From assembly GCF_004365705.1 (NCBI RefSeq), contig NZ_SOBN01000001.1, positions 806,001 through 870,000 on the forward strand: a stretch of 64,000 bases of DNA. The letters run 5' to 3'. Below are positions 7,479 to 15,996 of this stretch, in pieces. Numbering within the stretch: position 1 is the first letter of the stretch; every line of letters begins with the position of its first letter. The notes under the pieces were generated by a model. That model was not told the origin of the DNA and did no database searches. It saw only the letters and a program-made list of their open reading frames with translations. A program made the position numbers and the translations under genes. Source of the stretch: Streptomyces sp. 846.5. Its GTDB lineage: Bacteria; Actinomycetota; Actinomycetes; Streptomycetales; Streptomycetaceae.

Positions 7479-8052
7479 GCCAGGCCCCCTGGGCGGCCAG
7501 ACCGAGGATGAGCGCGGCGATGTTCCAGGCGTCGTCCTCGCCGCTGTGATGACGGCCCTCCAGCGGCAGTCCTGCGATCTGCAGCGCCTGGGCCATTCCC
7601 GGACGCTTGCGCAGCCGGTGGGCCTCGGTGAAGACCACCTTGGCGTTGGTGTGTCGGCGTCCGAACGGGTACGCGGTGGCGGTGGCCTGGCACTGACGGG
7701 TGAACTGGTGCCGGTCGTAGTCACCCCAACTGGCCCAGGGACGAGCCCCGGCCTGGTGCTCGTCGGCAAGCAGCCGACAGGCGTCGGCAAAGCCGAGACC
7801 GGTGTCCACCTCGGCCTGCGTGAGGCCGGTCAGCTCGGTGCAGAACGAACTGACGGTGGATCGACTCGGCCGCACCAGCACCCGGTGCCGACCAACGCGT
7901 TCGCCTCGTTCGAGGTCGACGACGGTCAGCCCGATCTCGATGATCTCGCTCACCGCCCCGAACGGCGGCTCGCCGTCCCAACAGGTCGCCTCGACATCGA
8001 CGACGTTGAGCAGTCGTCCCTCGGCATTGGCGCTGGCGCTGGCACTGTCCAT
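7459..8052 (-). CDS. DEDDh-type 3'-5' exonuclease
   Basis: A 197-residue RNase T/DNA polymerase III epsilon-fold exonuclease. Exo I is VVDVEATCWDG (Asp and Glu), Exo II lies in ASWGDYDRHQF, and Exo III is HHSGEDDAWNIA, giving the His-Asp pair of the DEDDh class. This predicts two-metal hydrolysis of single-stranded RNA or DNA 3' ends. It matches the short stand-alone exonucleases of the ERI1/RNase T type more than a polymerase proofreading domain. ATG 8052 is chosen because a TACGCT hexamer 7 nt upstream suggests a leaderless start; a GTG at 8082 would add ten residues. Confidence 0.85.
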   Translation of the reverse strand: MDSASASANAEGRLLNVVDVEATCWDGEPPFGAVSEIIEIGLTVVDLERGERVGRHRVLVRPSRSTVSSFCTELTGLTQAEVDTGLGFADACRLLADEHQAGARPWASWGDYDRHQFTRQCQATATAYPFGRRHTNAKVVFTEAHRLRKRPGMAQALQIAGLPLEGRHHSGEDDAWNIAALILGLAAQGAWPTQVGW

Positions 8053-8059
8053 ATCGCAG

Positions 8060-8065
8060 AGCGTA
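8060..8065 (-). promoter_or_regulatory. -10 hexamer TACGCT of a probable leaderless promoter
   Basis: On the minus strand TACGCT is followed by 7 nt and the ATG of the exonuclease gene. It is the same hexamer as before the DUF574 gene at 6047. Confidence 0.35.
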
Positions 8066-8602
8066 GGGAAACGACTCGGCACCGGTCATCCGGATTAGCG
8101 ACGGCCCGAAGTCCCGGCAGGCAACCGCGCAGACACCGACGCGGGCCCGGCGTCCCTCTCGCGGCCGAGCCCCCCGCCCCGCGGCCGGGTGCCGCCTGTG
8201 CTGTTGCTCCCGCTGAACCACCATCACCTGCCGTGAGGTATCAGGTCCGTGCCGGGCTGGGGTGGCTCGCTGGCGCTCGCGGCAACCACGACGAGCCCCC
8301 CAGCGTGGGTGCAGCTCCCCCCAGCTAACCCGAATGGGGGACACACTCCCCCGCCCCGCGCCCCCGCCGCACGCTCCGCGCCGCACCCAGGCCACCCCCG
8401 GCCCCAGTTGCGCGGCGGAGCCGCTTCCTTCCGGGCGGAGCCCGGGAAACGGCGGGAAACGCGCCCACTGGACGCTGCCGTTGCACGACCGTCTGTCAGT
8501 CTGACCTGAGTTCAGCGACATACAGACGGGCGGCCCACTCGTGCCCACCTGTCGCGTCGCGGCATTCCACAAGCCACGACACAGCCCGAAGCGGCGCGAT
8601 CC
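8066..8602. other. Intergenic stretch without a recognisable gene
   Basis: About 540 bp between the exonuclease promoter and the TetR stop. The short open frames on both strands have no family resemblance and no ribosome-binding sites. The only structure seen is a pair of adjacent hairpins at 8412-8445. Confidence 0.5.
8412..8445. terminator. Two adjacent GGA-loop hairpins
   Basis: GCGGC-gga-GCCGC (8412-8424) is followed six bases later by CCGGGC-gga-GCCCGG (8431-8445). Lying about 160 bp past the TetR stop, they could end TetR transcription. There is no T-tract, so termination is inferred. Confidence 0.35.
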
Positions 8603-9220
8603 TCAGTCGTGCGGGAAGATCGTTCGCTCCCAGATCGTACTGATGGTGTTCACGAGCATGTCGACGTCCGCATCCGATGCGTCGGTTTGCAGCCCGAGCA
8701 GACAGTGGACGTTCATCGTCACAAGCGCTTCGGCCATGGCACGCGCGACTTGGGGCGCGATGGCGGGAACCGTGCGGGCGATGGTGCGTTCGGCGATCTC
8801 GATGACCGGCGCGGTGAGGTCACGACGCACCGCCGCCAGATCCGGCTCCTCGGCCGACGACCAGAACACCGCGCGAAGCGCTGGTCCGTGTTCCCGGTAC
8901 GTCATCGCGGCGCTGCGCAAAGCCGCCCGGCCGGCCGCTACCGGGTCGTCCGCCTCCCGCCAGATGGCCAGTGCTGCGTCCGCCTCCGTACGCAGAGTGC
9001 CAACGAGCGCAGAGATCACTTCTGACCGGTCCTGGAAGTACACGTAGAACGACTTCCTGGACAGGGTCGTGCGCTCCATGATCGCCAGCACGGTGACCTC
9101 GTGAATGGGCCGCTCGGCGATCAGGTCCGCAGCGGCGTCGAGGATCTCGCGGCGGGCGTCTTCCGGCGCACGGCGTCGTCGAGGCGCCCGCTCGCCTGCA
9201 CCCGTCTTCGTTGTTGCCAC
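8603..9220 (-). CDS. TetR-family transcriptional regulator
   Basis: A 205-residue repressor. The basic amino terminus RAPRRRRAPEDARREIL leads into the TetR helix-turn-helix (VTVLAIMERTTLSRKSFYVY), followed by an all-helical ligand domain. It starts at GTG 9220 with no Shine-Dalgarno but with TACACT 6 nt upstream, so it is probably leaderless. It is divergent from a small membrane-protein gene 62 bp away. Two TGCCA-N3-TGGCA sites in and beside its start suggest autoregulation and control of the neighbour. The inducer is unknown. Confidence 0.88.
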   Translation of the reverse strand: MATTKTGAGERAPRRRRAPEDARREILDAAADLIAERPIHEVTVLAIMERTTLSRKSFYVYFQDRSEVISALVGTLRTEADAALAIWREADDPVAAGRAALRSAAMTYREHGPALRAVFWSSAEEPDLAAVRRDLTAPVIEIAERTIARTVPAIAPQVARAMAEALVTMNVHCLLGLQTDASDADVDMLVNTISTIWERTIFPHD

Positions 9221-9227
9221 GCTGGCA
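9215..9227. promoter_or_regulatory. TetR operator candidate O2, TGCCA-cgc-TGGCA
   Basis: A perfect inverted repeat covering the TetR start codon and abutting its -10 box. It has the same half-sites and 3-nt spacer as the stronger palindrome at 9242-9266. The centres are 33 bp apart, about three DNA turns. Confidence 0.55.
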
Positions 9228-9232
9228 GTGTA
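9227..9232 (-). promoter_or_regulatory. -10 hexamer TACACT of the TetR gene
   Basis: TACACT ends 6 nt before GTG 9220 on the minus strand. It sits between the two palindromic operators, so bound repressor would block it. Confidence 0.4.
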
Positions 9233-9241
9233 GGAGGGTCA

Positions 9242-9266
9242 CCTTAATGCCACCGTGGCATTAAGG
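9242..9266. promoter_or_regulatory. TetR operator candidate O1, perfect 25-bp palindrome
   Basis: The arms CCTTAATGCCAC and GTGGCATTAAGG are exact reverse complements around one central C. The core TGCCA-ccg-TGGCA recurs at 9215-9227. The site lies in the short divergent region between the TetR gene and the membrane-protein gene. Confidence 0.7.
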
Positions 9267-9282
9267 CTGGAGGGGACATGCC

Positions 9283-9714
9283 ATGAACAGATCTCGTTGG
9301 GTCGGGCCGTCGAGTGCGCCCGCCTGGTACTGCACCGTCATCGGCCTGTTCTTCGCCGTCCGTGCCGTGACGACACTGGTCGGAGGCGCAAGCTTCGACA
9401 CCCCGGGAACCGGTTGGCGCGCGACGTTTCAGCTGGGAGCGGTGGCCGTGCTGGCGGTCGGCGTTTTCCGAGAGCGGAGCACCCGTTGCTGCGTCTGTAT
9501 CGTGGCGGCGGTCTATACGATCGCCACGATCGCGGAGGCGTTCCACGGTTCCGACCTCTTCGGCGTCATCCCGGTCGACCACCGGGACCGGTTCGTTCAT
9601 CCGCTGATCGCGGTCCTGGCTGTGGTCAGTCTGCTGATCGCCCGGCACGTACCAGCCGCAGCGTCAGTCGTAGCGGATGAGAGCACGAGCGAGGAGATCT
9701 CGGATCCGCATTGA
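9283..9714 (+). CDS. Small four-helix membrane protein (DUF4383-like)
   Basis: A 143-residue integral membrane protein with about four hydrophobic spans (near residues 14-33, 48-62, 66-84 and 103-121). It has a His/Asp segment in the second loop and a soluble acidic tail. Overall it resembles small DUF4383-type proteins; no catalytic motif is visible. GGAGGGGA precedes the ATG. It is divergent from the TetR gene, with a shared 25-bp palindrome between them, and is the most likely regulated target. Confidence 0.65.
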   Translation: MNRSRWVGPSSAPAWYCTVIGLFFAVRAVTTLVGGASFDTPGTGWRATFQLGAVAVLAVGVFRERSTRCCVCIVAAVYTIATIAEAFHGSDLFGVIPVDHRDRFVHPLIAVLAVVSLLIARHVPAAASVVADESTSEEISDPH

Positions 9715-9779
9715 TCGGCACCGCAGTTGCCGACGTCGTGGTCCGGCTCCGCGACGGGCGCCCGGCTACGATGCCGGTC

Positions 9780-10127
9780 ATGGGTCGTCAGAAGCAGAAC
9801 AAGCCACGCCGTGAGCGGTCGATCGGGCCGGGGAACGCCATCGCCGGCATGCTCGACCTTCCGTCTGTCATCTCGCACGAGGACACAGGTGTCGTTCTGG
9901 ACGTGGCGGCGGTGGGCCTGGCCGGGGACGACCTCGCCGACGACAGGCCCGCGTACATCCGTCTCAGCGGGGGCTCGGTGAAGCTGCTGCCCGAAGGGCT
10001 CCGGCCGTGGGCACGCGACATCGTCGCCCGCGAACTCGACCTGCGCGCCGCCGGTGAGCCTTCCCTGTTCCCCTGCAGGATCGGGTTCGGTGTCACCGAG
10101 GGCGGAGCCTACGCCGAGTTGCTCTGA
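9780..10127 (+). CDS. Hypothetical protein
   Basis: A 115-residue soluble protein with a basic start (MGRQKQNKPRRERS), a central LDLPSVISHEDTGVVLDVAAV and a short C-terminal beta-rich part. No known domain was recognised. ATG 9780 is preferred over an earlier ATG at 9711, whose added residues look like non-coding sequence. It runs tail-to-tail with the S9 peptidase gene and overlaps its 3' end by 19 bp. Confidence 0.55.
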   Translation: MGRQKQNKPRRERSIGPGNAIAGMLDLPSVISHEDTGVVLDVAAVGLAGDDLADDRPAYIRLSGGSVKLLPEGLRPWARDIVARELDLRAAGEPSLFPCRIGFGVTEGGAYAELL

Positions 10128-12076
10128 TCGATCCCGAGCTTACGGTCGAACCAGTCGCGGGTACGCCGCAGCAGGTCGAGCTGGTGGTTGCGCTCCCGGA
10201 TCAGGTGGCCCTCGCGCGGGTAGGAGACGAACTCGTGGTCGACTCCGTAGTGGCGCAGCGCGCGGTGGAAGTACAGCGCCTGACCGAAGGGCACATTGGT
10301 GTCCTCCTCGCCGTGCACGATCAGCACCGGCGTGCGGATCCGCGAAGCGAATGAGACGGGGCTGAGTTGGTCGTGGCGGTGCGGACCCGGGCCTTCCCAG
10401 CCGCAACTGCCGCCGAGAGCGATGTCCTGGAAGCCCACCTCGCTGACTGCGGCCTGCATGCCCCAATCGCTGATCCCCGCACCCATCAGGGCCGCCTTGA
10501 ACCTGTCCGTCTGCCCCACCGCCCACGCGGCCATGAAGCCGCCGTGGCTCCAGCCTGCGATGCCGAGCCGGTCCGGATCCGCCACCCCTTCGGCGACGAG
10601 CAGGTCGATCCCGGTGACGATGTCGGTCCACTCCTCCGTACCGACCGCGCCCACGACCGCCGCGGCGAAGTCCTGGCCACGGCCCTCGCTGCCACGCGGA
10701 TTGGGCAGGAACACCGCGTAGCCGCCCGTCGCCAGCCACTGGCCGCTGAGCACCGGGTTGAGCATGAACTCGTCGGCGTATCGGTCATAGGGGCCGCCGT
10801 GCACCAGGGTGACCAGTGGGAAGGGGCCGTCCTCCCGGTTGCGGCCGGCCGGCAGGAGGAGCAGCCCGCCGAGTTCCAGCCCGTCGGCGGCCTTGTAGGA
10901 CAGCCGTTCCTGGGTACCCCAGGTGATCCGGCGCATCTGTGGCCTGGTATCGCTGAGCCGGATCAACCGGCCGTCGGGAGGCCCGGCATGGACGTCGCGG
11001 GGGGCGTAGGCCGTGCTCGCCATGGCGGCGACCAACGCCCCCGAGCGGCTGACGGTGAGCGAGTCGACCCGGCCCTCGGTGCCGGACACGCGCTGGAACC
11101 GCCGTTCGCGCAGGTCGAGCCGGTAGAGGGCGGTGTCGAGTCCGCCGGCGAACAACGCCAACGGTGGGCCGTCCGCGACCTGGACCAAGGTGGTCGGGCA
11201 GACGGCCATACCGCTCGTCAGATTGCTGTGCTCCCTCGCCGGACCGTCCGCGCCCACGGTGACGTCGAGTACCGCGTAGCCGCCGATCAGCGCGGGCGGG
11301 GGGATCGCCAGATAGGCCACATGCCAGTCGCCGTCGACGCTCCACCAGGCCGGGGAGCCGGCCTCCGTCCCGACGGCGCCGAGGTTGTGGACTGCCCCTG
11401 TGACCGGGTCGACCACGTGCAGTTCGGCGGTGCAGAGGCCGGGATCCTGCTCCGGGGAGGCCCAGGTGATGACGGCGAGCGGCCCGCCGTCCGGCCGCTG
11501 TACCGCCGCCACGACATGTCGGTGGGCCAGCCCTTCGATCAGGCGCAGCTCACCGCTGTCGAGGTCCAGCAGCCGCAGCCGACTGAGCGGTTCCCGCTCC
11601 CCCCAGACCCTGGCGTCGTCGCCCTCGGCCTTCCTGCGCTCGTCCTCCTCGGTCGGCTCGTCCTCGGCGGCCACGGCGATGCTCCGGCCGTCGGCGAGCG
11701 GCCAGTGGTCGGATATAGCGCCGTGCCAGGCGGTCAGCGGCTCGCCGGCAGCGGCGTCCTCGCCGCCGTCCGGGTCGCCGTCCGGGTCGCCGTTCGGGTG
11801 GATCCGGTGCAGCTGACCTTTCAGCCTGTAGATGATCGCCGCCGAGTCGGGCGCCCAGCGCAGAAGGTTGATCGGCGCCGGAACGGCGGTGAGCTGTACA
11901 GCCGGTGAACCTCCGTCAGCGGCGACCACCATGAACGAGCAGAGCGGCGGCTCCCCTACCCTGGGCGTCTTGACCGTGTAGGCGACCAGCCGACCGTCCG
12001 GGGAGATCGTGGGCCCCAGCGGCAGGGCCGCGTCGACCACCTGCTCAGCGGCCAACTCGGTTATGTCATCTGTCAT
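10109..12076 (-). CDS. S9-family prolyl oligopeptidase / acylaminoacyl peptidase
   Basis: A 655-residue cytoplasmic serine peptidase. The first ~400 residues form a WD40-like beta-propeller that limits substrates to short peptides. The C-terminal alpha/beta hydrolase domain shows LVHGGPYDRYAD (oxyanion region), nucleophile Ser510 in GWSHGGFMAAW, Asp592 in HGEEDTNVP and His624 in EGHLIRERNH. The spacing is right for subfamily S9C. ATG 12076 is preceded by GAGG at 9 nt; an upstream in-frame ATG at 12229 adds residues of unlikely composition. It has no signal peptide and faces the pseudokinase gene across a long divergent region. Confidence 0.9.
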   Translation of the reverse strand: MTDDITELAAEQVVDAALPLGPTISPDGRLVAYTVKTPRVGEPPLCSFMVVAADGGSPAVQLTAVPAPINLLRWAPDSAAIIYRLKGQLHRIHPNGDPDGDPDGGEDAAAGEPLTAWHGAISDHWPLADGRSIAVAAEDEPTEEDERRKAEGDDARVWGEREPLSRLRLLDLDSGELRLIEGLAHRHVVAAVQRPDGGPLAVITWASPEQDPGLCTAELHVVDPVTGAVHNLGAVGTEAGSPAWWSVDGDWHVAYLAIPPPALIGGYAVLDVTVGADGPAREHSNLTSGMAVCPTTLVQVADGPPLALFAGGLDTALYRLDLRERRFQRVSGTEGRVDSLTVSRSGALVAAMASTAYAPRDVHAGPPDGRLIRLSDTRPQMRRITWGTQERLSYKAADGLELGGLLLLPAGRNREDGPFPLVTLVHGGPYDRYADEFMLNPVLSGQWLATGGYAVFLPNPRGSEGRGQDFAAAVVGAVGTEEWTDIVTGIDLLVAEGVADPDRLGIAGWSHGGFMAAWAVGQTDRFKAALMGAGISDWGMQAAVSEVGFQDIALGGSCGWEGPGPHRHDQLSPVSFASRIRTPVLIVHGEEDTNVPFGQALYFHRALRHYGVDHEFVSYPREGHLIRERNHQLDLLRRTRDWFDRKLGIDQSNSA

Positions 12077-12844
12077 TTGGAGCACCTCTCGTCGCCGCTC
12101 AGTGGGATCGGGGCGGAGGGAACGGCGTCCCGGAAGATCGTCACCCGGTAGGGATATCACGCCGGAGGGGCTGCGCGGGCCGTCTGCCGCAGCTTCACCG
12201 ACACTCCACACCGGACAGACCGTCACCAACGGATCTCCGGCGGAGCCGAATTACTCCGCGTCGGAACGGTCGGCCGACGGGGATCGCGGGCACGAGGGAA
12301 AGGAACTCCTCTTCACGTTCGAAGCCGATTCACGGCAGGCGAGGAACGGATCCCGGCATACGATGTCCTGTGCCGGATCCGAGGATGCTGCTGAATGCCG
12401 AGAACTGTTCGTTGCCAGTAACCGATGGCGGCTTCCGGAAATCCGCTCCACCTCGCTGGGTCAGGAAGCAGGAAGAAAATCCCCGGGTCCGCGACACAAT
12501 TCCAGGTGATGGCCGCAGTGCCGCCTCGCAGTATCCGCCGCCTGCCGCGAGCATGTCAACCGAGTTCGCGGAATTCGATCGTCCGCCTCTCGTCTCCGGA
12601 CCGGCGCCGCCGAGCTGCCCGGCCGCCCGGCCGTTCACCAGGGAGGACATGGCCGACTTGGTGGGTGACGGGGCGACTGTCAGGGCGGGGGCGGCACCGG
12701 CCCCCGCTCGCCGTTCCACGTTCATCTGCGGCAGCAGACTCGGCGGATCGAGGGAAACGCACCTGACTGTCCAGTAAGTTCGTGAATCTCTCCGGGAAAG
12801 GATGAACATTCCATCCCGACCTGCGGGGCAGCCCGCTTCAAGCG
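12077..12844. other. Long divergent intergenic region
   Basis: About 770 bp between the S9 peptidase start and the promoter of the pseudokinase gene, less GC-rich than its surroundings. One 74-codon frame (12553-12777) has a coding-like composition; otherwise no gene or RNA was recognised. Confidence 0.5.
12553..12777 (+). CDS. Possible small protein of 74 residues
   Basis: The frame begins MSTEFAEFDRPPLVSG and ends in TAA. About four fifths of third positions are G or C, as in real genes here. It has an acidic start, a Pro/Ala-rich middle, two cysteines and a basic end. No ribosome-binding site is visible and no family was recognised, so it may be chance. It lies upstream of, and reads towards, the pseudokinase gene. 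Confidence 0.3.
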   Translation: MSTEFAEFDRPPLVSGPAPPSCPAARPFTREDMADLVGDGATVRAGAAPAPARRSTFICGSRLGGSRETHLTVQ

Positions 12845-12874
12845 TTGACAATTCACCCTATCGAGTGAATTACT
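12845..12874 (+). promoter_or_regulatory. Sigma-70-like promoter with overlapping inverted repeat
   Basis: TTGACA at 12845-12850 and ATTACT at 12869-12874 are separated by 18 bp. Inside lies AATTCAC (12850-12856), an 8-nt gap and GTGAATT (12865-12871), an exact inverted repeat filling the spacer. This is a typical place for a repressor. It lies about 67 bp upstream of the pseudokinase start. Confidence 0.5.
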
Positions 12875-12940
12875 GACCGGTACTGGACAAGGCGCAATCG
12901 CATGGCGATGCTGACCAGCACCCTACGTGGGAGGACTTAC

Positions 12941-15217
12941 GTGACCCCTGGAATGGCACCCCGGAGTGCGCCGCAACCGACAGGTCCTGTCGGTCCGAAC
13001 GGCCAACAGATATCCCCGCGGGAGGCCGGGACTTCGCATCTGTTGCGGGACGAGGACGGAACGCTGGCAGTCGTCTCCGTCCTCGACACCGAGCTCGTCT
13101 CGGATTCCGGGTTCCAGTCCGCGTATCCGGCCGAGGCGGCGGCACTGGCGGGGCTGGAGGAGCGGCGGGTCGCGCCACCGGAGCGCTATGTCGTCGACGC
13201 GATGGGGCGCGTCATCTCGGTCGTCCGCCGCTTCTTCGACAGCACTCCGTTGTCCACGCTGCTGGCGCAGCGGCCCCGGGGGCTTGACCCGCAGACCGCT
13301 GCCGCAGTCCTCAACGACGTCCTCACCGCCCTGTGCGCACTGCACCAGCAGGGTGTGCCGCACCGCAAGGTACGGGCGGACCAGGTGCTGGTCGGTACGG
13401 ACGGGGTGTGCGTACTGGTCAACGTCGGGCTTACGCCCCGTATCCGGGCCGGCTCCACCGGTCTGACCTCAATCATGCAGAACAGTGCGGCAGATGAGGC
13501 AACCAGTACCAGGGAGCGCGAGGCGGCGATGGCCGGGGATCTCTCCGCCGCAGCCGACCTGTTCGCGGCCTGCCTCGCCCCCGGCCTGCTGCTCGGCGCG
13601 CTGCTTCCGCCGCGCAAGGGGACGCAGCGACCGGACGGCGCTCCGGACAGCGTGCCGGACCGGTTGATCGCCGTGCTGGCCCGGGCAAAGTACCCCGATC
13701 CGCACGGGCACTGTACGGCCGCCGAGTTGCTCGCGGCTTTCACCACGGCGACCAGGGCCTTCGACAGCGGGTGGGACGAACGCTGCCGGGAGCGGTTGGC
13801 GGCCCTGGTCCAGGACAACCGGGAGGCGCCTACCGCTTCGACGGAGGTGCTACGGGTCCGTCGCAGTCGGCGGCTGCCCCTCGACCACCACCGACGCTCG
13901 AGACGGCTGCTGGCCGAGCAGCCCCCCGAACGTCCGGCCAGCAGACACACATTGACGCACTCGGCCGACGCCCTGCGGCAGGTGCACCTGCGGGCACGGG
14001 CCGCCGCGCTGCGGACGACGCACCGCACTGAGCGGACGACGCACCGCGGTGAACAGCAGGGCCCGAAGCACCCGGGCGCTGCGGACCGGTCCTGGATCCG
14101 CGCGGTGATCCTCTATGCGGCCATGCTGGCCGTGGTGATCGCCGGGATGATCGGGATCGCATTGTCCGGCGAGGGCTCCGCACCGACCCGGAAGGCGTCG
14201 CCCCCGGCCGGCCGGCCGCCGGCCGCTCCCAGCCTCCAGCCGCCGGGGTCGGTGATCGGCAGTGCCACGGCACTCGGGTCGGCGCCCGCAGCCGCCACCG
14301 CGACGGCCACTGCGAAACCCACGGTGTCCGCCTCGCACGTTGCGGCCCGGCCACCCGTGTCGGTGACGACGAGCCCGGCGTCGGCCACCTCGTCCGCCCC
14401 GCCGCAGCAGGGCTTCCTCTTCGCCCAGGGCTCGATCGACCCGCACAGCAACCCCTACTGGGCGCAGAGCAACCTCGTGCTCAAGAACGACCTGGCCATC
14501 ACGGCCCTGGACGTTCGGCTCCGGGTCGTCCTCACTCCGGGAGTGGCCAACACCGGTTCCTGGGCTACCGTCCCCGCCCAGGACCTGGTCACCACCGTCA
14601 CCCGCTCCGACAACGCGCTGCTCTACGAATTTGTCCTCAAGCCGGGCGTCGTCATGGCCCCGGGCAGCTACGAGTTCGCCGCGCAGTACAACCACGCCCA
14701 GGGCTACCGGGATTCGGGCAACGACAGCTTCGATGCCACGGCGACCTCGGTGGGCAACCAGGTCGAACTGACCGGGAGCTTCGACGGGACCGAGCACGGC
14801 ACCTTCGTGTTCCGCGGCGGCAACTCGACGGTCAGCGACGGTGGCGGGCGCACCACCTCCCAGCCGCCAGCGTCAGGCGGCTCGCACACCGGAGGCCGAA
14901 GGGCAGTCGCCGTCGCCCTGGTCACCAGCCCGGTCACGCCCGGCCGGGTCACCCCCGCCGACCTGCTGGTCAATCGCGTTCTGCGGTCTGCTGCAGCTCC
15001 ATTGACACTCCGTCAGTTCGCGATGACACTCCTGCCTGACAAACTGAACCTGTGTTCACTGGGCGAATCCATTGAGCCGTCAGGTCCCCAGGGGTCGGCA
15101 GTAGCGCGCCTGACGCGCCACCCCCACGCGGCCTCTCCGGAGAACGGGCGAGTAACCCTGAGGGTGCGTCAGTCCTGGTCATTTCCATGTCTCATGAGTT
15201 CGAGCACCTCGTCGTGA
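12941..15217 (+). CDS. Membrane protein with a degenerate serine/threonine kinase domain (pseudokinase)
   Basis: A 758-residue protein. Residues about 45-280 resemble an Hanks-type kinase lobe, but the catalytic loop reads HRKVRADQVLV instead of HRDxxxxN, and the DFG position reads VNVG, so phosphotransfer is unlikely. An Arg-rich stretch follows, then one membrane span (about 395-416, AVILYAAMLAVVIAGMIGI) and an extracellular Ala/Pro/Thr-rich stalk. A beta-type domain (about 497-645) contains FLFAQGSIDPHSNPYWAQ. GTG 12941 follows GGGAGG at 7 nt. The final ~75 residues look like read-through and overlap the convergent gene by 49 bp. Ligand sensing without kinase activity is inferred. Confidence 0.7.
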   Translation: MTPGMAPRSAPQPTGPVGPNGQQISPREAGTSHLLRDEDGTLAVVSVLDTELVSDSGFQSAYPAEAAALAGLEERRVAPPERYVVDAMGRVISVVRRFFDSTPLSTLLAQRPRGLDPQTAAAVLNDVLTALCALHQQGVPHRKVRADQVLVGTDGVCVLVNVGLTPRIRAGSTGLTSIMQNSAADEATSTREREAAMAGDLSAAADLFAACLAPGLLLGALLPPRKGTQRPDGAPDSVPDRLIAVLARAKYPDPHGHCTAAELLAAFTTATRAFDSGWDERCRERLAALVQDNREAPTASTEVLRVRRSRRLPLDHHRRSRRLLAEQPPERPASRHTLTHSADALRQVHLRARAAALRTTHRTERTTHRGEQQGPKHPGAADRSWIRAVILYAAMLAVVIAGMIGIALSGEGSAPTRKASPPAGRPPAAPSLQPPGSVIGSATALGSAPAAATATATAKPTVSASHVAARPPVSVTTSPASATSSAPPQQGFLFAQGSIDPHSNPYWAQSNLVLKNDLAITALDVRLRVVLTPGVANTGSWATVPAQDLVTTVTRSDNALLYEFVLKPGVVMAPGSYEFAAQYNHAQGYRDSGNDSFDATATSVGNQVELTGSFDGTEHGTFVFRGGNSTVSDGGGRTTSQPPASGGSHTGGRRAVAVALVTSPVTPGRVTPADLLVNRVLRSAAAPLTLRQFAMTLLPDKLNLCSLGESIEPSGPQGSAVARLTRHPHAASPENGRVTLRVRQSWSFPCLMSSSTSS

Positions 15218-15987
15218 ACCCGGCCGTTGGTGAGCAGGGCGGCGCCCGCGGAGATGCTGCGGCCGCCCTCCAGGTCGCTGAACCGGCCTCCGGCCTCCTC
15301 CACGATCGGGACCACAGCGGCGATGTCCCAAGGGCCGGCCTTCAGATGCAGGAAGGCATCCACGACGCCGGCCGCGACCAGCAGCGCGCCGTGGCAGATC
15401 CCTTCCCACTCCGACAGCGGTCCCCCCTCGGCACACGCGGCGATCACCCTGTCGCCCGCGGCCCGGCGCTGGGCGGAGAGCCAGTCGGCGCGGGGCCAGG
15501 TAACCACCGTGGCCTTGTCGAGCGTCGCGGTAGAGCTCACAGCAAGCGCCTCGTCGACGCCACCACGCCCATCGAGGAAGGTGCTGGTCCAGGCCCCTGA
15601 CCCCCGCGTCGCCCACCAGCGGCGCTGGACGGCCGGCGCGGACACCAGGCCCGTGGCAACCTCGCTGCCCTCGTCCACCGCGATCAACGTGCTCCAGCGG
15701 CGATCCCCCGCCGCGAAGTAGCTCGTCCCGTCGATCGGATCGACCACCCAGCGCCGCGCGGACACTCCCACCGCACCGCACTCCTCGCCCAGGAAGGTGT
15801 CATCCGGACGGACCTCACCGAGCCGACCCCGGATGGCCTCCTCAACCTCGTGATCGGCCGCTGTGACCGGACTGCCGTCGGCCTTGGCCAGCGTTGGCAC
15901 GACACCGCCCGAGAAGTACCGGAGCGAGATCCCGTCCGCGATGTCGGCCAGTTGGTGGGCAAGCTGCAAGTCGTCGATCAAGGTCAT
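15169..15987 (-). CDS. Inositol monophosphatase-family phosphatase (HisN/SuhB-like)
   Basis: A 272-residue Mg-dependent sugar-phosphate phosphatase. Motif 1 is FLGEECGAVG, then the metal-binding WVVDPIDGTSYF (DPIDGT) and, late, GPWDIAAVVPIVEEAGG. This is the full set for the IMPase family. In actinobacteria close relatives act as histidinol-phosphatase (HisN) or inositol-1-phosphatase, and the motifs do not separate these. ATG 15987 fits a leaderless start 9 nt after TACACT; ATG 15993 is the alternative. It is convergent with the pseudokinase gene. Confidence 0.88.
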   Translation of the reverse strand: MTLIDDLQLAHQLADIADGISLRYFSGGVVPTLAKADGSPVTAADHEVEEAIRGRLGEVRPDDTFLGEECGAVGVSARRWVVDPIDGTSYFAAGDRRWSTLIAVDEGSEVATGLVSAPAVQRRWWATRGSGAWTSTFLDGRGGVDEALAVSSTATLDKATVVTWPRADWLSAQRRAAGDRVIAACAEGGPLSEWEGICHGALLVAAGVVDAFLHLKAGPWDIAAVVPIVEEAGGRFSDLEGGRSISAGAALLTNGRVHDEVLELMRHGNDQD

Positions 15988-15996
15988 GTGCATGGG

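Noticed and set aside
14990-15217. C-terminal ~75 residues of the pseudokinase as a genuine domain
   Set aside because: Composition changes abruptly and the stretch overlaps the convergent gene; it is probably read-through or the result of a small frame error, so no function is assigned.
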